Part shown: one piece after another, positions 26,982 through 36,247 of the stretch | How the letters are laid out: each line of letters opens with the position of its first letter | Position numbering within the stretch: the first letter of the stretch is position 1 | Source: Polaromonas sp. YR568 | GTDB lineage: Bacteria > Pseudomonadota > Gammaproteobacteria > Burkholderiales > Burkholderiaceae_C | DNA length: 64,000 bases | Assembly: GCF_900116715.1 (NCBI RefSeq) | Contig: NZ_FPBM01000007.1 | Span: 124,001-188,000, forward strand | Direction: 5' to 3' | Made by a program: the position numbers and the translations under genes | Notes under the pieces: generated by a model | Told to the model about the DNA's origin: nothing | The model's input: only the letters and a program-made list of their open reading frames with translations | Database searches by the model: none

Positions 26982-27961
26982 GCAAACCTTCACGCCCTGC
27001 GGCGGCCCCCACAGCGGGGACGCAGCCGGGGCTGGTGGTGGCGGGTTTTGGCCGCCATGTGCTGGTGGAAACCGACAGCGGCGAGCGCGTCATCTGCCAC
27101 CCCCGCGGCAAAAAAAGCCAGGCAGTGGTCGGTGACCGCATCCGCTGGCTGCCCTCGCAAGACGAAGGCACCATCGAAAAAATCGAGGAACGCAGCAACC
27201 TCTTTTACCGCCAGGACGAGATGCGTACCAAGTCCTTTGCGGCCAACCTGGACCAGGTGCTGATCCTCATCGCGGCCGAGCCTGAATTTTCGGAAAGCCA
27301 GCTGACCCGCGCGCTGATCGCCGCCGAGGCCGAAGGCATCACACCCGTTATCGCGCTGAATAAACGCGACCTGGCCGAGCCCTTCGGCCGCGCCTGGATC
27401 AAGCTGGCGCCCTACCGGACCATGGGCTACCGCATGCTGTCGCTGGCCATCAAACCCAAGACTGAAAGTGCCAGCCAGGCGGGCACACAGCCAGCGGAGT
27501 TGCAGGAACTGATGGAGCTGCTGCGGAACAAAAAAACGCTGGTGCTGGGGCCTTCGGGCGCTGGCAAAAGCAGCCTGACCAACCTGCTGGTGCCTGATGC
27601 GCGGGTACTGACGGCGGAGATCTCACAGGCGCTGAACTCCGGCAAGCACACTACGACGAGCACCACGCTGTATTGGGTGGATACCGGTGACGGAAACACA
27701 CGGAGTACGGCATTGATTGATTCACCCGGCTTTCAGGAATTCGGGCTGCACCATATCGACCCGATGCGGCTGGCCGGCTATATGCCTGACTTCAGGATTC
27801 ATGCGCAAGACTGCAAGTTCTACAACTGCACCCATCTTCACGAACCGGGCTGTGGCGTAATTTCAGAGGTCAATTCAACCGATCACCCAAGCAGCATCAG
27901 CGCAAGCCGCTATCGTTTGTATAGCGAGCTGTTTGCGGAGCTGTCGCAAAGCCGGTATTGA
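26978..27961 (+). CDS. rsgA: Ribosome small-subunit-dependent GTPase A
   Basis: A 327-residue circularly permuted GTPase in late 30S maturation. An N-terminal OB fold (LVVAGFGRHVLVETDSGERV, GDRIRWLPSQDEG) is followed by the permuted G domain: G4 ALNKRDLAEP, G1 LGPSGAGKSSLTNLL near residue 192, G2 region HTTTSTTLYW, and G3 IDSPGFQEFGL. A C-terminal zinc finger has CKFYNCTHLHEPGCGV (C, C, H, C). The start codon is TTG, overlapping the phhB stop, which implies coupled translation. The third gene of a compact operon. Confidence 0.95.
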   Translation: MSKPSRPAAAPTAGTQPGLVVAGFGRHVLVETDSGERVICHPRGKKSQAVVGDRIRWLPSQDEGTIEKIEERSNLFYRQDEMRTKSFAANLDQVLILIAAEPEFSESQLTRALIAAEAEGITPVIALNKRDLAEPFGRAWIKLAPYRTMGYRMLSLAIKPKTESASQAGTQPAELQELMELLRNKKTLVLGPSGAGKSSLTNLLVPDARVLTAEISQALNSGKHTTTSTTLYWVDTGDGNTRSTALIDSPGFQEFGLHHIDPMRLAGYMPDFRIHAQDCKFYNCTHLHEPGCGVISEVNSTDHPSSISASRYRLYSELFAELSQSRY

Positions 27962-27982
27962 GGTGTTGCGGTAGCGCGCGGT

Positions 27983-29011
27983 TCAGCCCAGCAAACGCGC
28001 CAGGGTCAGCAACGCAAGTAGCACCATCCACAACACGACGGAGCGCCACACCAGGCCCACGATGCTTCGCAGGTGCGCGACTTCGGGCTCCCGCCCCGGC
28101 GTGGCTTCAGTGGCAATGCTGTCTTCTGCATCGAGCCCGCCCGCCTGGAAGCCTTGGGAGGTGTTGGGCGAAAAAGTGGTTTTGAGCGCTTCTCCGCCGA
28201 GGCGCACATTCACGGCGCCGGATGTCGCCGCCAGAATGATGCCGTCGTTGCGGTTCTCGGTGGCCACGGGCGCGTTAGCCGGAAACCGCTGGGTGTAATT
28301 GCGCCAGGCGTCGATCGCATCCTCAAAGCTGCCAACCACCGCAAACCCCAGCGAGGTGACACGCGCAGGCACGAAGTCGATCACACCCCAGGCGCGGCTG
28401 GCGGCGATCTGCAGGGCCATGCTGGCGCCCTCACCTGCCGCAGCGGCGGTCTTCCTCTTGTAGGCCCAGTAGCGTGAGACAAACTCGCTCATGCGGTAGA
28501 GCACCGCGCCGGCGGGGCCCAGGCCCAGGGCGGCCAGCACCGAAAACCAGCCCAGCACGCCAAACACGTGGCGATGTGCCGCCAGCACCGAGTATTCAAT
28601 GACGTGCCGCACGATTTCGCTGCGCGGCAGTTCGCTGGCGTCAACCTGGCGCCACTGCGCCAGCAGCTCGCGCGCCGTGGTTTCGTCGCCGTCGTCCAGC
28701 GCGTCGCGTATGTCGGTGAAATAGTGGCTGAACTGCCGAAAGCCCAGCGTGACGTACAAAATCGCCACGCTCCAGGCAAAGGCCAGCACGATGTTGATGC
28801 TCCAGAGCAGCCAGTGAATCAGCATGGTGACCAGCGCAGGCACGATGACGGCAACAGTCCAGGCGATCCAGCCATGATGCGGTTTGCCGGCATCCAGGCT
28901 GCGATTAGTCCAGCGAGCCCATCCGCGAAAGCCGGCATGGATCCAGTTGCCGCGAGCCAGTGGCCGGGCCTGTTCGATGATGAGGGCAAACAAAACGGCA
29001 AAAAAGCTCAT
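27983..29011 (-). CDS. CobD/CbiB-family membrane protein
   Basis: A 342-residue membrane protein of the CobD/CbiB family (adenosylcobinamide-phosphate synthase type). It starts MSFFAVLFALIIEQARPLAR, has hydrophobic helices near residues 5-20, 50-90, 155-175 and 320-340, and the pattern FTDIRDALDDGDETTAREL. Other cobalamin genes are absent, and the family in betaproteobacteria is often annotated without proven function; AmpE-like roles are possible. The start at 29011 is chosen because a -10-like TATGAT ends 6 nt upstream and the longer frame runs into repeat-rich sequence. Convergent with rsgA. Confidence 0.8.
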   Translation of the reverse strand: MSFFAVLFALIIEQARPLARGNWIHAGFRGWARWTNRSLDAGKPHHGWIAWTVAVIVPALVTMLIHWLLWSINIVLAFAWSVAILYVTLGFRQFSHYFTDIRDALDDGDETTARELLAQWRQVDASELPRSEIVRHVIEYSVLAAHRHVFGVLGWFSVLAALGLGPAGAVLYRMSEFVSRYWAYKRKTAAAAGEGASMALQIAASRAWGVIDFVPARVTSLGFAVVGSFEDAIDAWRNYTQRFPANAPVATENRNDGIILAATSGAVNVRLGGEALKTTFSPNTSQGFQAGGLDAEDSIATEATPGREPEVAHLRSIVGLVWRSVVLWMVLLALLTLARLLG

Positions 29012-29017
29012 GCATGA

Positions 29018-29023
29018 ATCATA
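29018..29023 (-). promoter_or_regulatory. -10 element for CobD/CbiB gene
   Basis: TATGAT (context CGCTATGAT) ends 6 nt before the ATG at 29011. This spacing predicts a transcript beginning at the start codon, i.e. leaderless. No clear -35 is seen. Confidence 0.35.
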
Positions 29024-29245
29024 GCGGCCCCCACGGTCGCGCACTGCGTGTCGCTCCCGAGGCCTTGCAGGCCGCGGCTCGCGAGACGCTTCGCCTCTGT
29101 CGCCCGTCCAAGCCTGCGCAGGCAGGCTTGGAGCCGCGGGCTCCAGCCCCTCGGGGGCCGCCCGCCTGTGGCCCGGCAAAGCCGGTTCCACGGCTCATGC
29201 TGGGTTGAAGAATTCAGGGCGTAACTAGCGGGTGGTATTCACCAG

Positions 29246-29333
29246 TGGGGGCCGAGGGTCCGGCTTTGCCGGCCCCAGGCGCCGCCCCCCTTGAGGGGGA
29301 ACGGACTACACGAAGTGAGTCCGGACGGGGGTG
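29246..29333 (-). repeat. 3'-end GC-rich repeat, copy 1
   Basis: Immediately after the NUDIX stop codon, the transcript direction reads CACCCCCGTCCGGACTCACT, then a CGTGTA motif, CCCCCTCAAGGGGG, and a GGCGCC/GGCCGGC-rich tail. The copy at 58325-58413 is very similar and 57262-57354 is related. Within it, CCGGAC and GTCCG, and CCCCCT and AGGGGG, form hairpins. The rest of the 322-bp gap (29012-29333) is GC-rich with no supported gene. Confidence 0.6.
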
Positions 29334-30038
29334 TCAGGCAATCAAGAAACGATAGAGGTTGCGCAGCATGCCCGCTGTGGCGCCCCAGATGTAGCGCTCC
29401 CTGGCCTCACCGTCCTCGCCTTCTACGGCGGGGTCGGAGTAAGGCATGGAAATCCACCGGCGTATGGCGCCGTCGAATTCCATCTCGTGGCGCTGATGGT
29501 TGGCCGGGTTCATCAGATAACCCAGCGGCACCTCGAAGACGTCTGCGACTTCGCCGGGGTTGGGTTGCAGCACGAAGCCGGGTTTGACCAGCGCCACGAC
29601 CGGCGTGATGATGAAAGCGGTGCCGGTGACATAGGTGGGCAGCGTGCCCAGCACCTCGACATGCGCTTCGGGCAAGCCGACTTCCTCATGGGCTTCCCGC
29701 AGGGCTGTGTGGACGGCATCGCGGTCCGTCTCGTCGGTACGACCGCCGGGCAAGGCGACCTGGCCCGAATGAGTGGAGAGATTGGCGGTGCGCTCCGTCA
29801 GCAGCAAAGTCACTTCATCGCGCATGACCAGAGGAACCAGCACGGCTGCCAGCGCCGGCGTGCGGTCGGTGAATTTTTTCTCGACGCTGTGCTCAGGCGT
29901 CCAGACCGGTGGGTGCCTGAAACGTTCGCGCAGGGCTTGTGGGGAAAGGCGCTCCAGCGGCACGCCGGCCAGGTGGTCGTCAATGCCCAGCACCGGAATG
30001 CTGCGCGGGTCAAACTTGGGCAGAGGCTTGTAATTCAT
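29334..30038 (-). CDS. NUDIX hydrolase, CoA pyrophosphatase type
   Basis: A 234-residue NUDIX enzyme. The NUDIX box is GGRTDETDRDAVHTALREAH plus EEVGL, preceded by LTERTANLSTHSGQVALPGG, the UPF0035-like signature of CoA pyrophosphatases (NudL type). C-terminal features are PTYVTGTAFIITPVVALV and WGATAGMLRNLYRFL. It likely hydrolyses CoA or acyl-CoA to phosphopantetheine and ADP. The start at 30038 is taken from MNYKPLPKFDPRSIP; upstream in-frame sequence runs through the rplS terminator. A GC-rich repeat follows the stop. Confidence 0.9.
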   Translation of the reverse strand: MNYKPLPKFDPRSIPVLGIDDHLAGVPLERLSPQALRERFRHPPVWTPEHSVEKKFTDRTPALAAVLVPLVMRDEVTLLLTERTANLSTHSGQVALPGGRTDETDRDAVHTALREAHEEVGLPEAHVEVLGTLPTYVTGTAFIITPVVALVKPGFVLQPNPGEVADVFEVPLGYLMNPANHQRHEMEFDGAIRRWISMPYSDPAVEGEDGEARERYIWGATAGMLRNLYRFLIA

Positions 30039-30080
30039 CGAGGCGGGAAGCGGTGTTGGTGGGCTGTGCCCCAGGCATAA

Positions 30081-30107
30081 AAAAAGCCGCTCGGGGAGCG
30101 GCTTTTT
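30081..30107 (-). terminator. Terminator of the rpsP-rplS operon
   Basis: AAAAAGCCGCTC (30081-30092) and GAGCGGCTTTTT (30096-30107) form a 12-bp stem with a 3-nt loop and U-run. It lies 50 bp after the rplS stop and 43 bp before the NUDIX start on the same strand. Confidence 0.9.
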
Positions 30108-30156
30108 AAGGGGCTGTTCGGGCTGCCCTGCATTCCGGTCAAACCGGACTGGCAGA

Positions 30157-30513
30157 TCAGGCGCCCAGCTTTTCCTTGATACGTGCGGATTTGCCGCTGC
30201 GGCTACGCAGGTAGTACAGCTTGGCGCGGCGCACATCACCGCGGCGCTTGACTTCAATCTTGGCGATCAGCGGGCTGTACACCTGGAAGGTGCGCTCGAC
30301 GCCTTCGCCGTTGGAAATCTTGCGGACGATGAAGCTGGAGTTCAGGCCGCGATTGCGCTTGGCAATCACAACACCTTCAAAAGCCTGCACACGTTTGCGG
30401 GTACCTTCAACCACGTTCACGCTCACGATGACGGTGTCGCCGGGTGCGTATGCGGGAATGGTTTTGTTGAGGCGGGAAATTTCTTCCTGCTCAAGAGTCT
30501 GGATCAGATTCAT
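30157..30513 (-). CDS. rplS: 50S ribosomal protein L19
   Basis: A 118-residue ribosomal protein at the 30S/50S interface. It starts [20 protein letters not shown] and has [40 protein letters not shown] and [20 protein letters not shown], all typical of bL19. It is the last gene of the conserved rpsP-rimM-trmD-rplS cluster, 142 bp after trmD. A TATAAT sits in this gap on the same strand and may give L19 its own promoter. A strong terminator follows. Confidence 0.98.
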   Translation of the reverse strand: MNLIQTLEQEEISRLNKTIPAYAPGDTVIVSVNVVEGTRKRVQAFEGVVIAKRNRGLNSSFIVRKISNGEGVERTFQVYSPLIAKIEVKRRGDVRRAKLYYLRSRSGKSARIKEKLGA

Positions 30514-30633
30514 GATTTTTCCATCTAACTTTTTCGTTCATTCACGCGCTACGCTAAAGACCGCAAATCCATGGATTCACCCGAGGATGACTCAGATGGT
30601 TGCAGTGGCCGCCAGAGGATCGAAAAGCCTTTG

Positions 30634-30639
30634 ATTATA
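30634..30639 (-). promoter_or_regulatory. -10 element, internal promoter for rplS
   Basis: TATAAT (context GCTATAATC) on the minus strand, 120 bp before the rplS start and just after the trmD stop. TTGAAA lies upstream, but only 14 bp away, so the -35 is unconvincing. It could supply extra rplS transcription. Confidence 0.4.
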
Positions 30640-30655
30640 GCAAGGCGGGGCTTTT

Positions 30656-31435
30656 TCAAGCGTCTTTGTCAGGGTTTTCGACCAAATCGGCCAGAAAAGC
30701 CTCGTCGCTTTCGCTCAAATACCCACTTAGCCTGGCCTTTTGCACCAATTCGGGGCGCCGACGCTGGGTCAGCGCCAGGCGCTGCTCGCGCCGCCACCGC
30801 TCGATGTGGGCGTGGTTTCCCGACATCAGAATGGCCGGCACGGGCTGGCCGCGCCAGCTTTCGGGCCGTGTGTAGTGGGGACAGTCGAGCAGACCGTCGA
30901 GCGCCGGGTTGAAGCTGTCCAGTTGGTGGCTGCCTTCGTCATTGAGCACGCCGGGCTGCAACCGGGCCACCGCATCCAGCAAGGCCATCGCCGCAATCTC
31001 ACCACCCGACAGCACAAAGTCGCCCAGGCTGATCTGAAGGTCGACATGGGCCTGGATAAAGCGCTGGTCCAGCCCTTCGTAGCGGCCGCAAATCAACACT
31101 GCGCCTACGCTGGCTGACCAGCCCTCAACGCCCGAATGATCCAGGGCCTTGCCGACGGGGGAAAAGAGCACCGTGGGAGCCTTGGGTGCACCGCTGGCAG
31201 CGCGATCTGCCTGGATTTTTTCAAGGCACAGGGTGAGCGGCTCGGCCATCATCACCATGCCGGGCCCACCGCCGAAGGGGCGGTCATCGACCCGGCGGTA
31301 ATTGCCGTCGGCAAATTCGCGGGGGTTCCAGAGTTTGACGTCTACCAGGCCCGATTCATAGGCACGGCGCGTGACGCCGCTGGCCAAAAAAGGCGCGAAA
31401 AGCTCGGGGAACAGGGTGATGACATCAAAGCGCAT
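30656..31435 (-). CDS. trmD: tRNA (guanine37-N1)-methyltransferase
   Basis: A 259-residue SPOUT methyltransferase that makes m1G37 and prevents frameshifting. It starts [20 protein letters not shown] and has [51 protein letters not shown] (SAM-binding trefoil knot) and [20 protein letters not shown]. The start at 31435 matches the family, and the longer open frame upstream does not. Between rimM and rplS in the ribosomal cluster. Confidence 0.97.
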   Translation of the reverse strand: MRFDVITLFPELFAPFLASGVTRRAYESGLVDVKLWNPREFADGNYRRVDDRPFGGGPGMVMMAEPLTLCLEKIQADRAASGAPKAPTVLFSPVGKALDHSGVEGWSASVGAVLICGRYEGLDQRFIQAHVDLQISLGDFVLSGGEIAAMALLDAVARLQPGVLNDEGSHQLDSFNPALDGLLDCPHYTRPESWRGQPVPAILMSGNHAHIERWRREQRLALTQRRRPELVQKARLSGYLSESDEAFLADLVENPDKDA

Positions 31436-31497
31436 GGGAAGGCTATTTTGCGCGAGCCGGGCGACTAAGGGCAATCAGCCCCCGAGAGCAGCACAAA

Positions 31498-32130
31498 TCA
31501 GTAATCAGGCTGCCAGTCAACAGTGATGCATTTGCCGGCGATATCGACGGCGTCGACATACACAGAGACAAACGGAATCATGCGTTCGGCGGTCACGCTG
31601 GCGCCGCCTTCCTTGCCGTCTTCCTTGCCATCTTCCTGCTGGGTGGTGTATTCCACGCACAGCACTGAATGCGGGCCGGTGGCCATCAGGTCGCGCACAA
31701 CCCCCAAAGCCACACCTTCGCGGTTGACCACATTCAGGCCGATCAGGTCGACCCAGTAGTACTCGTCTTTGGAGGCGGCGGGAAAGCTGCTGCGCGGCAG
31801 AAAAATGCGCGCGCCGCGCAAAGCCTCGGCGGCATTGCGGTCGTCCAGGCCGTTGAATTTGGCGACGACGGAATCGGAGTGGACTTTGGCTTCGTCGACG
31901 CTCAGCGTGACGGTGCCGGAGAACACGGTAAACCCTGGCCGGAATTTGGCGTCAGGCGCCTGCAAAAACCAGGATTTAGCCGCAAAAAGCGCTTCTGGAT
32001 CGGTGCTGTGCGGCAGGATTTTCACCCAGCCCTTGACACCCCATGCATCCAGGATGCGCCCGACTTCGATCGCGTCGTCCGGAAGGCTTGAGGGTGTCAA
32101 GCCAGCGGACGGCTGAAGGCCGGGCTGCAT
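31498..32130 (-). CDS. rimM: Ribosome maturation factor RimM
   Basis: A 210-residue 16S processing factor that binds S19 in the 30S head. The N-terminal RimM domain has IEVGRILDAWGVKGWVKILP, and the C-terminal PRC barrel has DEYYWVDLIGLNVVNREGVA, LGVVRDLMATGPHSVL and MIPFVSVYVDAVD. An insertion rich in Glu/Lys/Gly (QQEDGKEDGKEGG) interrupts the PRC domain. The ATG at 32130 follows an in-frame TTG by one codon. It is 13 bp after rpsP. Confidence 0.95.
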   Translation of the reverse strand: MQPGLQPSAGLTPSSLPDDAIEVGRILDAWGVKGWVKILPHSTDPEALFAAKSWFLQAPDAKFRPGFTVFSGTVTLSVDEAKVHSDSVVAKFNGLDDRNAAEALRGARIFLPRSSFPAASKDEYYWVDLIGLNVVNREGVALGVVRDLMATGPHSVLCVEYTTQQEDGKEDGKEGGASVTAERMIPFVSVYVDAVDIAGKCITVDWQPDY

Positions 32131-32143
32131 CAATCTCTAAAAC

Positions 32144-32404
32144 TCAGGCCGTTTTGACGGCAGCCGACGCACCTTGCTTGACCAGGCGCAGAACGGTAGG
32201 AGACGGCTGGGCGCCCACACCGATCCAGTGGGTCAGGCGGTCTTGCGCAATGCGCAGGCCTTCTTCGCCACCTTTGGCAATCGGGTTGTAAAAACCGATG
32301 CGTTCGATGAAACGGCCGTCGCGGCGAACGCGTTTGTCAGCCACAACAATATTGAAAAATGGACGGTGCTTGGAACCGCCGCGTGCAAGTCGAATGACGA
32401 CCAT
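32144..32404 (-). CDS. rpsP: 30S ribosomal protein S16
   Basis: An 86-residue bS16. It starts [20 protein letters not shown] and has [20 protein letters not shown] and [15 protein letters not shown], all characteristic. First gene of the rpsP-rimM-trmD-rplS operon, with a leader of about 105 nt from the predicted promoter. Confidence 0.98.
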   Translation of the reverse strand: MVVIRLARGGSKHRPFFNIVVADKRVRRDGRFIERIGFYNPIAKGGEEGLRIAQDRLTHWIGVGAQPSPTVLRLVKQGASAAVKTA

Positions 32405-32516
32405 GATTTATCCTTCGGGTGGTGGAGCTTACCGGTAAGGTAGGTACCCCAATGTTCTGCAGCGCTTGAGACACACGACATGGCCACCCGGCCAGCGAAT
32501 TGCTGCAAAGCCTGAG

Positions 32517-32522
32517 ATTATA
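32517..32522 (-). promoter_or_regulatory. -10 element of rpsP operon promoter
   Basis: TATAAT (context GGCTATAATC) on the minus strand, about 115 bp before the rpsP ATG. An upstream TTGGGC at 18 bp spacing is a weak -35. Divergent from the acetyltransferase gene that begins at 32604. Confidence 0.5.
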
Positions 32523-32603
32523 GCCTGCGGAACGGTTTTGGCCCAAATTCGCCTCCCCCGCCCTCCCCTGCCCCCTCTTTCCAGCCCCGAAACCACGACC
32601 GAC

Positions 32604-33140
32604 ATGCCCCTCATACGCCCCAGCCGCGACGAAGACATTCCCGCCATCACAGCCATCTACGGACACCATGTGCTGCACAGCACCGGCACCTTTGAAACCG
32701 AGCCCCCCAGCGCGTCCGACATGAGCGCCCGCCGGGCCGACGTGCTGGCCAAGGGCCTGCCCTATCTGGTGGCCGAGCACGGCGGAAACATTGTGGGTTT
32801 TGCCTACGGCAACTGGTTCAAGCCGCGCCCCGCCTACCGGTTTTCGGTGGAAGACTCAATCTACCTCGCACCCGACCAGCACCGCAAGGGCCTGGGCCGC
32901 GCCCTGCTGGCCGAGCTGCTGGCGCGGCTTGAAGCCGTGGGCATACGCAAGGCCATGGCCGTCATCGGCGACTCGGCCAATGCGGGCTCGGTGGGCGTGC
33001 ACCGCTCGCTCGGCTTCACGGAGGTCGGCACCATGGTCTCCTGCGGCTGGAAGTTCGGCGCCTGGCGCGACATCGTCATCATGGAAAAGACCCTGGGCGC
33101 AGGTGACACCCTGCCGCCCCAGGATGCGCCCGCCGCATAA
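32604..33140 (+). CDS. GNAT acetyltransferase, phosphinothricin-acetyltransferase-like
   Basis: A 178-residue GNAT N-acetyltransferase. It starts MPLIRPSRDEDIPAITAIYG and has TGTFETEPPSASDM, YRFSVEDSIYLAPDQHRKGL (acetyl-CoA-binding Q/RxxGxG/A region, HRKGLGRAL), SVGVHRSLGFTEVG and GWKFGAWRDIVIMEK. These match the PAT/YncA branch that acetylates phosphinothricin, methionine sulfoximine or related amino acids. Substrate is not determinable here. The start at 32604 is chosen because the family begins there. Confidence 0.88.
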   Translation: MPLIRPSRDEDIPAITAIYGHHVLHSTGTFETEPPSASDMSARRADVLAKGLPYLVAEHGGNIVGFAYGNWFKPRPAYRFSVEDSIYLAPDQHRKGLGRALLAELLARLEAVGIRKAMAVIGDSANAGSVGVHRSLGFTEVGTMVSCGWKFGAWRDIVIMEKTLGAGDTLPPQDAPAA

Positions 33141-33147
33141 TCGCCGC

Positions 33148-33624
33148 ATGCAAGCCTCCGCCTCCACCTCTCCCAAAGCCCCCAAAAACAAAACCCTCGC
33201 AGCCTGGCTCGCCTTTATCGGCGGCCAGCTCGGTCTTCATCGCCTCTACCTGTTCGGCCTGGGCGACGTCTGGGCCTGGGCGCACCCCATCGTGGCGGCG
33301 CTGGGCTGGTGGGGCGTGGAGCGTGTTCGCCTTTACGGGCAAGACGACCAATTGGCCTGGGTGCTGATTCCGCTACTGGGCTTCACCCTGGCGGGCACGG
33401 CGCTCACGGCGATTTACTACGGCCTGATGTCGACAGACAAGTGGAATGCGCTGCACAACGCAGGCGTACCGGGAACGAAAGCCGGCAACACCAACTGGCT
33501 GACCATAGGCGCCGTGGTGTTTGCGCTGCTGTTCGGCACGATTTCACTGATGTCCAGCATCGTGTTCAGCTTCCAGCGCTATTTCGAATACCAGGTCGAG
33601 GAAGCCCGCAAGATTTCTCAGTGA
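33148..33624 (+). CDS. TM2-domain membrane protein
   Basis: A 158-residue membrane protein. The N-terminal TM2-like motif WLAFIGGQLGLHRLYLFGLG (GxxGxHRxYL) is followed by four hydrophobic segments near residues 15-35, 45-58, 68-92 and 118-142. Function of TM2 proteins is unknown. CATAAT (33136-33141) ends 6 nt before the ATG and overlaps the stop of the preceding gene, suggesting a leaderless transcript. The stop lies directly next to that of the convergent Pit gene. Confidence 0.75.
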   Translation: MQASASTSPKAPKNKTLAAWLAFIGGQLGLHRLYLFGLGDVWAWAHPIVAALGWWGVERVRLYGQDDQLAWVLIPLLGFTLAGTALTAIYYGLMSTDKWNALHNAGVPGTKAGNTNWLTIGAVVFALLFGTISLMSSIVFSFQRYFEYQVEEARKISQ

Positions 33625-34662
33625 TCAAAAGACCTGCAGGCTGACCCAGTAGGCGATTGCGGCCACGAAGGCTGAAGCGGGAATGGTGAAAATCCAGGCC
33701 CAGACGATATTTCCGGCCACACCCCAACGCACGGCAGACGCGCGCTGTGTGGAGCCCACGCCCACAATGGCGCCGGTGATGGTGTGTGTGGTCGATACCG
33801 GAATGCCCAGCGCGGTGGCCAAAAACAATGTCATCGCACCGCCGGTTTCAGCGCAAAACCCGCCCACAGGCTTGAGTTTGGTGATCTTCTGGCCCATGGT
33901 TTTCACGATGCGCCAGCCGCCGAACATGGTGCCGAAACCGATGGCGATGTAGCAGACGATGACCACCCAGACCGGCAGGTGCTCGGTGGTCGCCATCATC
34001 CAGACCGGCAGGCCCTGCACATTGCTGGTGGTGGCAGCAATCAGCAGCAGCCAGATAATGCCGGCCGTCTTTTGCGCATCGTTGCCGCCATGCCCCAGGC
34101 TGTAGGCGCCCGCGGACACCAGCTGAAGCCGGCGAAACCACCGGTCGGCCCTTGACGGCGTCGCCCGGCGGCATACCCAGGCCACCGCCACCATCATCAG
34201 CGAGCCCAGCAAAAACCCGAGCAAGGGCGAGACAAAGATAAAGGCCACCACCTTGAACACGCCTGAAGCAATCAAGGCGCTTGCACCGGCCTTGGCGATC
34301 ACCGCCCCGACGATGCCACCGATCAGCGCATGCGACGAGCTACTGGGGATGCCGTAGAACCAGGTGAGGATGTTCCAGGTGATGGCGCCCGTCAGCGCAC
34401 CGAACACCACGTGGGTGTCGACCACACCGGGCATCACGATGCCCTTGCCGATGGTCGCCGCCACGCTCAGGTGGAAGACGAAATACGCCAGGAAGTTGAA
34501 GAAAGCGGCGAACAGCACCGCCTGCCCCGGCTTGAGCACGCCGGTCGACACCACGGTGGCAATCGAGTTGGCCGCGTCATGAAAGCCATTCATGAAGTCG
34601 AAGGCGATGGCCAGAAAGACCAGCAGAAACACCACCCACAGGGCGGCCTGTACGGTTTGCAT
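33625..34662 (-). CDS. Inorganic phosphate transporter, Pit family
   Basis: A 345-residue low-affinity phosphate/metal permease. PHO4 signatures are visible: FDFMNGFHDAANSIATVVST near residue 22 and SLGHGGNDAQKTAGIIWLLL near 200, the duplicated GxNDA-type motifs. ALGIPVSTTHTITGAIVGVG is the third conserved region. About ten transmembrane segments. The DUF47 gene lies 17 bp upstream on the same strand; this Pit/DUF47 pair is a conserved transport module. Confidence 0.95.
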   Translation of the reverse strand: MQTVQAALWVVFLLVFLAIAFDFMNGFHDAANSIATVVSTGVLKPGQAVLFAAFFNFLAYFVFHLSVAATIGKGIVMPGVVDTHVVFGALTGAITWNILTWFYGIPSSSSHALIGGIVGAVIAKAGASALIASGVFKVVAFIFVSPLLGFLLGSLMMVAVAWVCRRATPSRADRWFRRLQLVSAGAYSLGHGGNDAQKTAGIIWLLLIAATTSNVQGLPVWMMATTEHLPVWVVIVCYIAIGFGTMFGGWRIVKTMGQKITKLKPVGGFCAETGGAMTLFLATALGIPVSTTHTITGAIVGVGSTQRASAVRWGVAGNIVWAWIFTIPASAFVAAIAYWVSLQVF

Positions 34663-34679
34663 GGTTCAGCCGCCCGTGA

Positions 34680-35327
34680 TCAGGAGTTCTCGAGGACGAT
34701 GCCCTCGATCAGGTTGGCGACGTCTTCGCACTTGTCGGTGATGGTTTCCAGCAGTTCATACACCGCCTTGAGCTTGATGACTTCCCGCACGTCGGGCTCT
34801 TCGCGGAACAGGCGGCTCATGGCCGAGCGCATCACGCGGTCGGCGTCGGATTCAAGCCTGTCGATTTCTTCGCAGGTCTTGAGTGCGGCTTCGGCCGTCG
34901 CGGGGTCGCTGACCTTTTCGATCAGCGCCACGGCATCTTGCAGGCGCTCGCAGCATTTGACGCTGAGGTCGGTCAGCCGCACGATGTCTTCGGTCATGTG
35001 GCGCACGTCGTACAGCGCCATGGTCTCCGCCGAATCCTGGATCAGGTCGGCTACGTCGTCCATGGTGTTGATGAGCTTGTGGATCTGCTCGCGGTCGATC
35101 GGCGTGATGAAAGTCTTGTGCAGCGCGCGGTTGACTTCATGGGTGATGCGGTCGGCGGCGCGCTCGGCGTGGTCGACTTCACGGTTGAAGGATTCGCGCT
35201 TTTGCACGTCCGCGTAGTTGGCAACCAGGTTCGAGAAGGCGTGCGCAGCCTCCACGATCCGTTCGGCATGCTGGTTGAACATCTCGAAAAAATTGCCTTC
35301 GCGGGGCAGCAATTTGCCAAACAGCAT
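34680..35327 (-). CDS. DUF47 (PhoU-like) partner of Pit transporter
   Basis: A 215-residue all-helical protein of the DUF47/TIGR00153 family. It starts MLFGKLLPREGNFFEMFNQH and contains VDHAERAADRITHEVNRALH (conserved E/DxxxD metal ligands), FITPIDREQIHKLINTMDDV, and IDRLESDADRVMRSAM. It is PhoU-like and likely gates or regulates the adjacent Pit permease. First gene of the Pit pair; the large repeat-bearing intergenic region 35328-35865 lies upstream. Confidence 0.93.
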   Translation of the reverse strand: MLFGKLLPREGNFFEMFNQHAERIVEAAHAFSNLVANYADVQKRESFNREVDHAERAADRITHEVNRALHKTFITPIDREQIHKLINTMDDVADLIQDSAETMALYDVRHMTEDIVRLTDLSVKCCERLQDAVALIEKVSDPATAEAALKTCEEIDRLESDADRVMRSAMSRLFREEPDVREVIKLKAVYELLETITDKCEDVANLIEGIVLENS

Positions 35328-35396
35328 GTCAGTTCCTCAGGAAATATGTCAAATTTGTGACGTTTTTGTGACTGGCCGCAGTTTAACCGCCCGGGA

Positions 35397-36228
<832 letters not shown>

Positions 36229-36247
36229 CCGTGAATCCTTGCTTGAT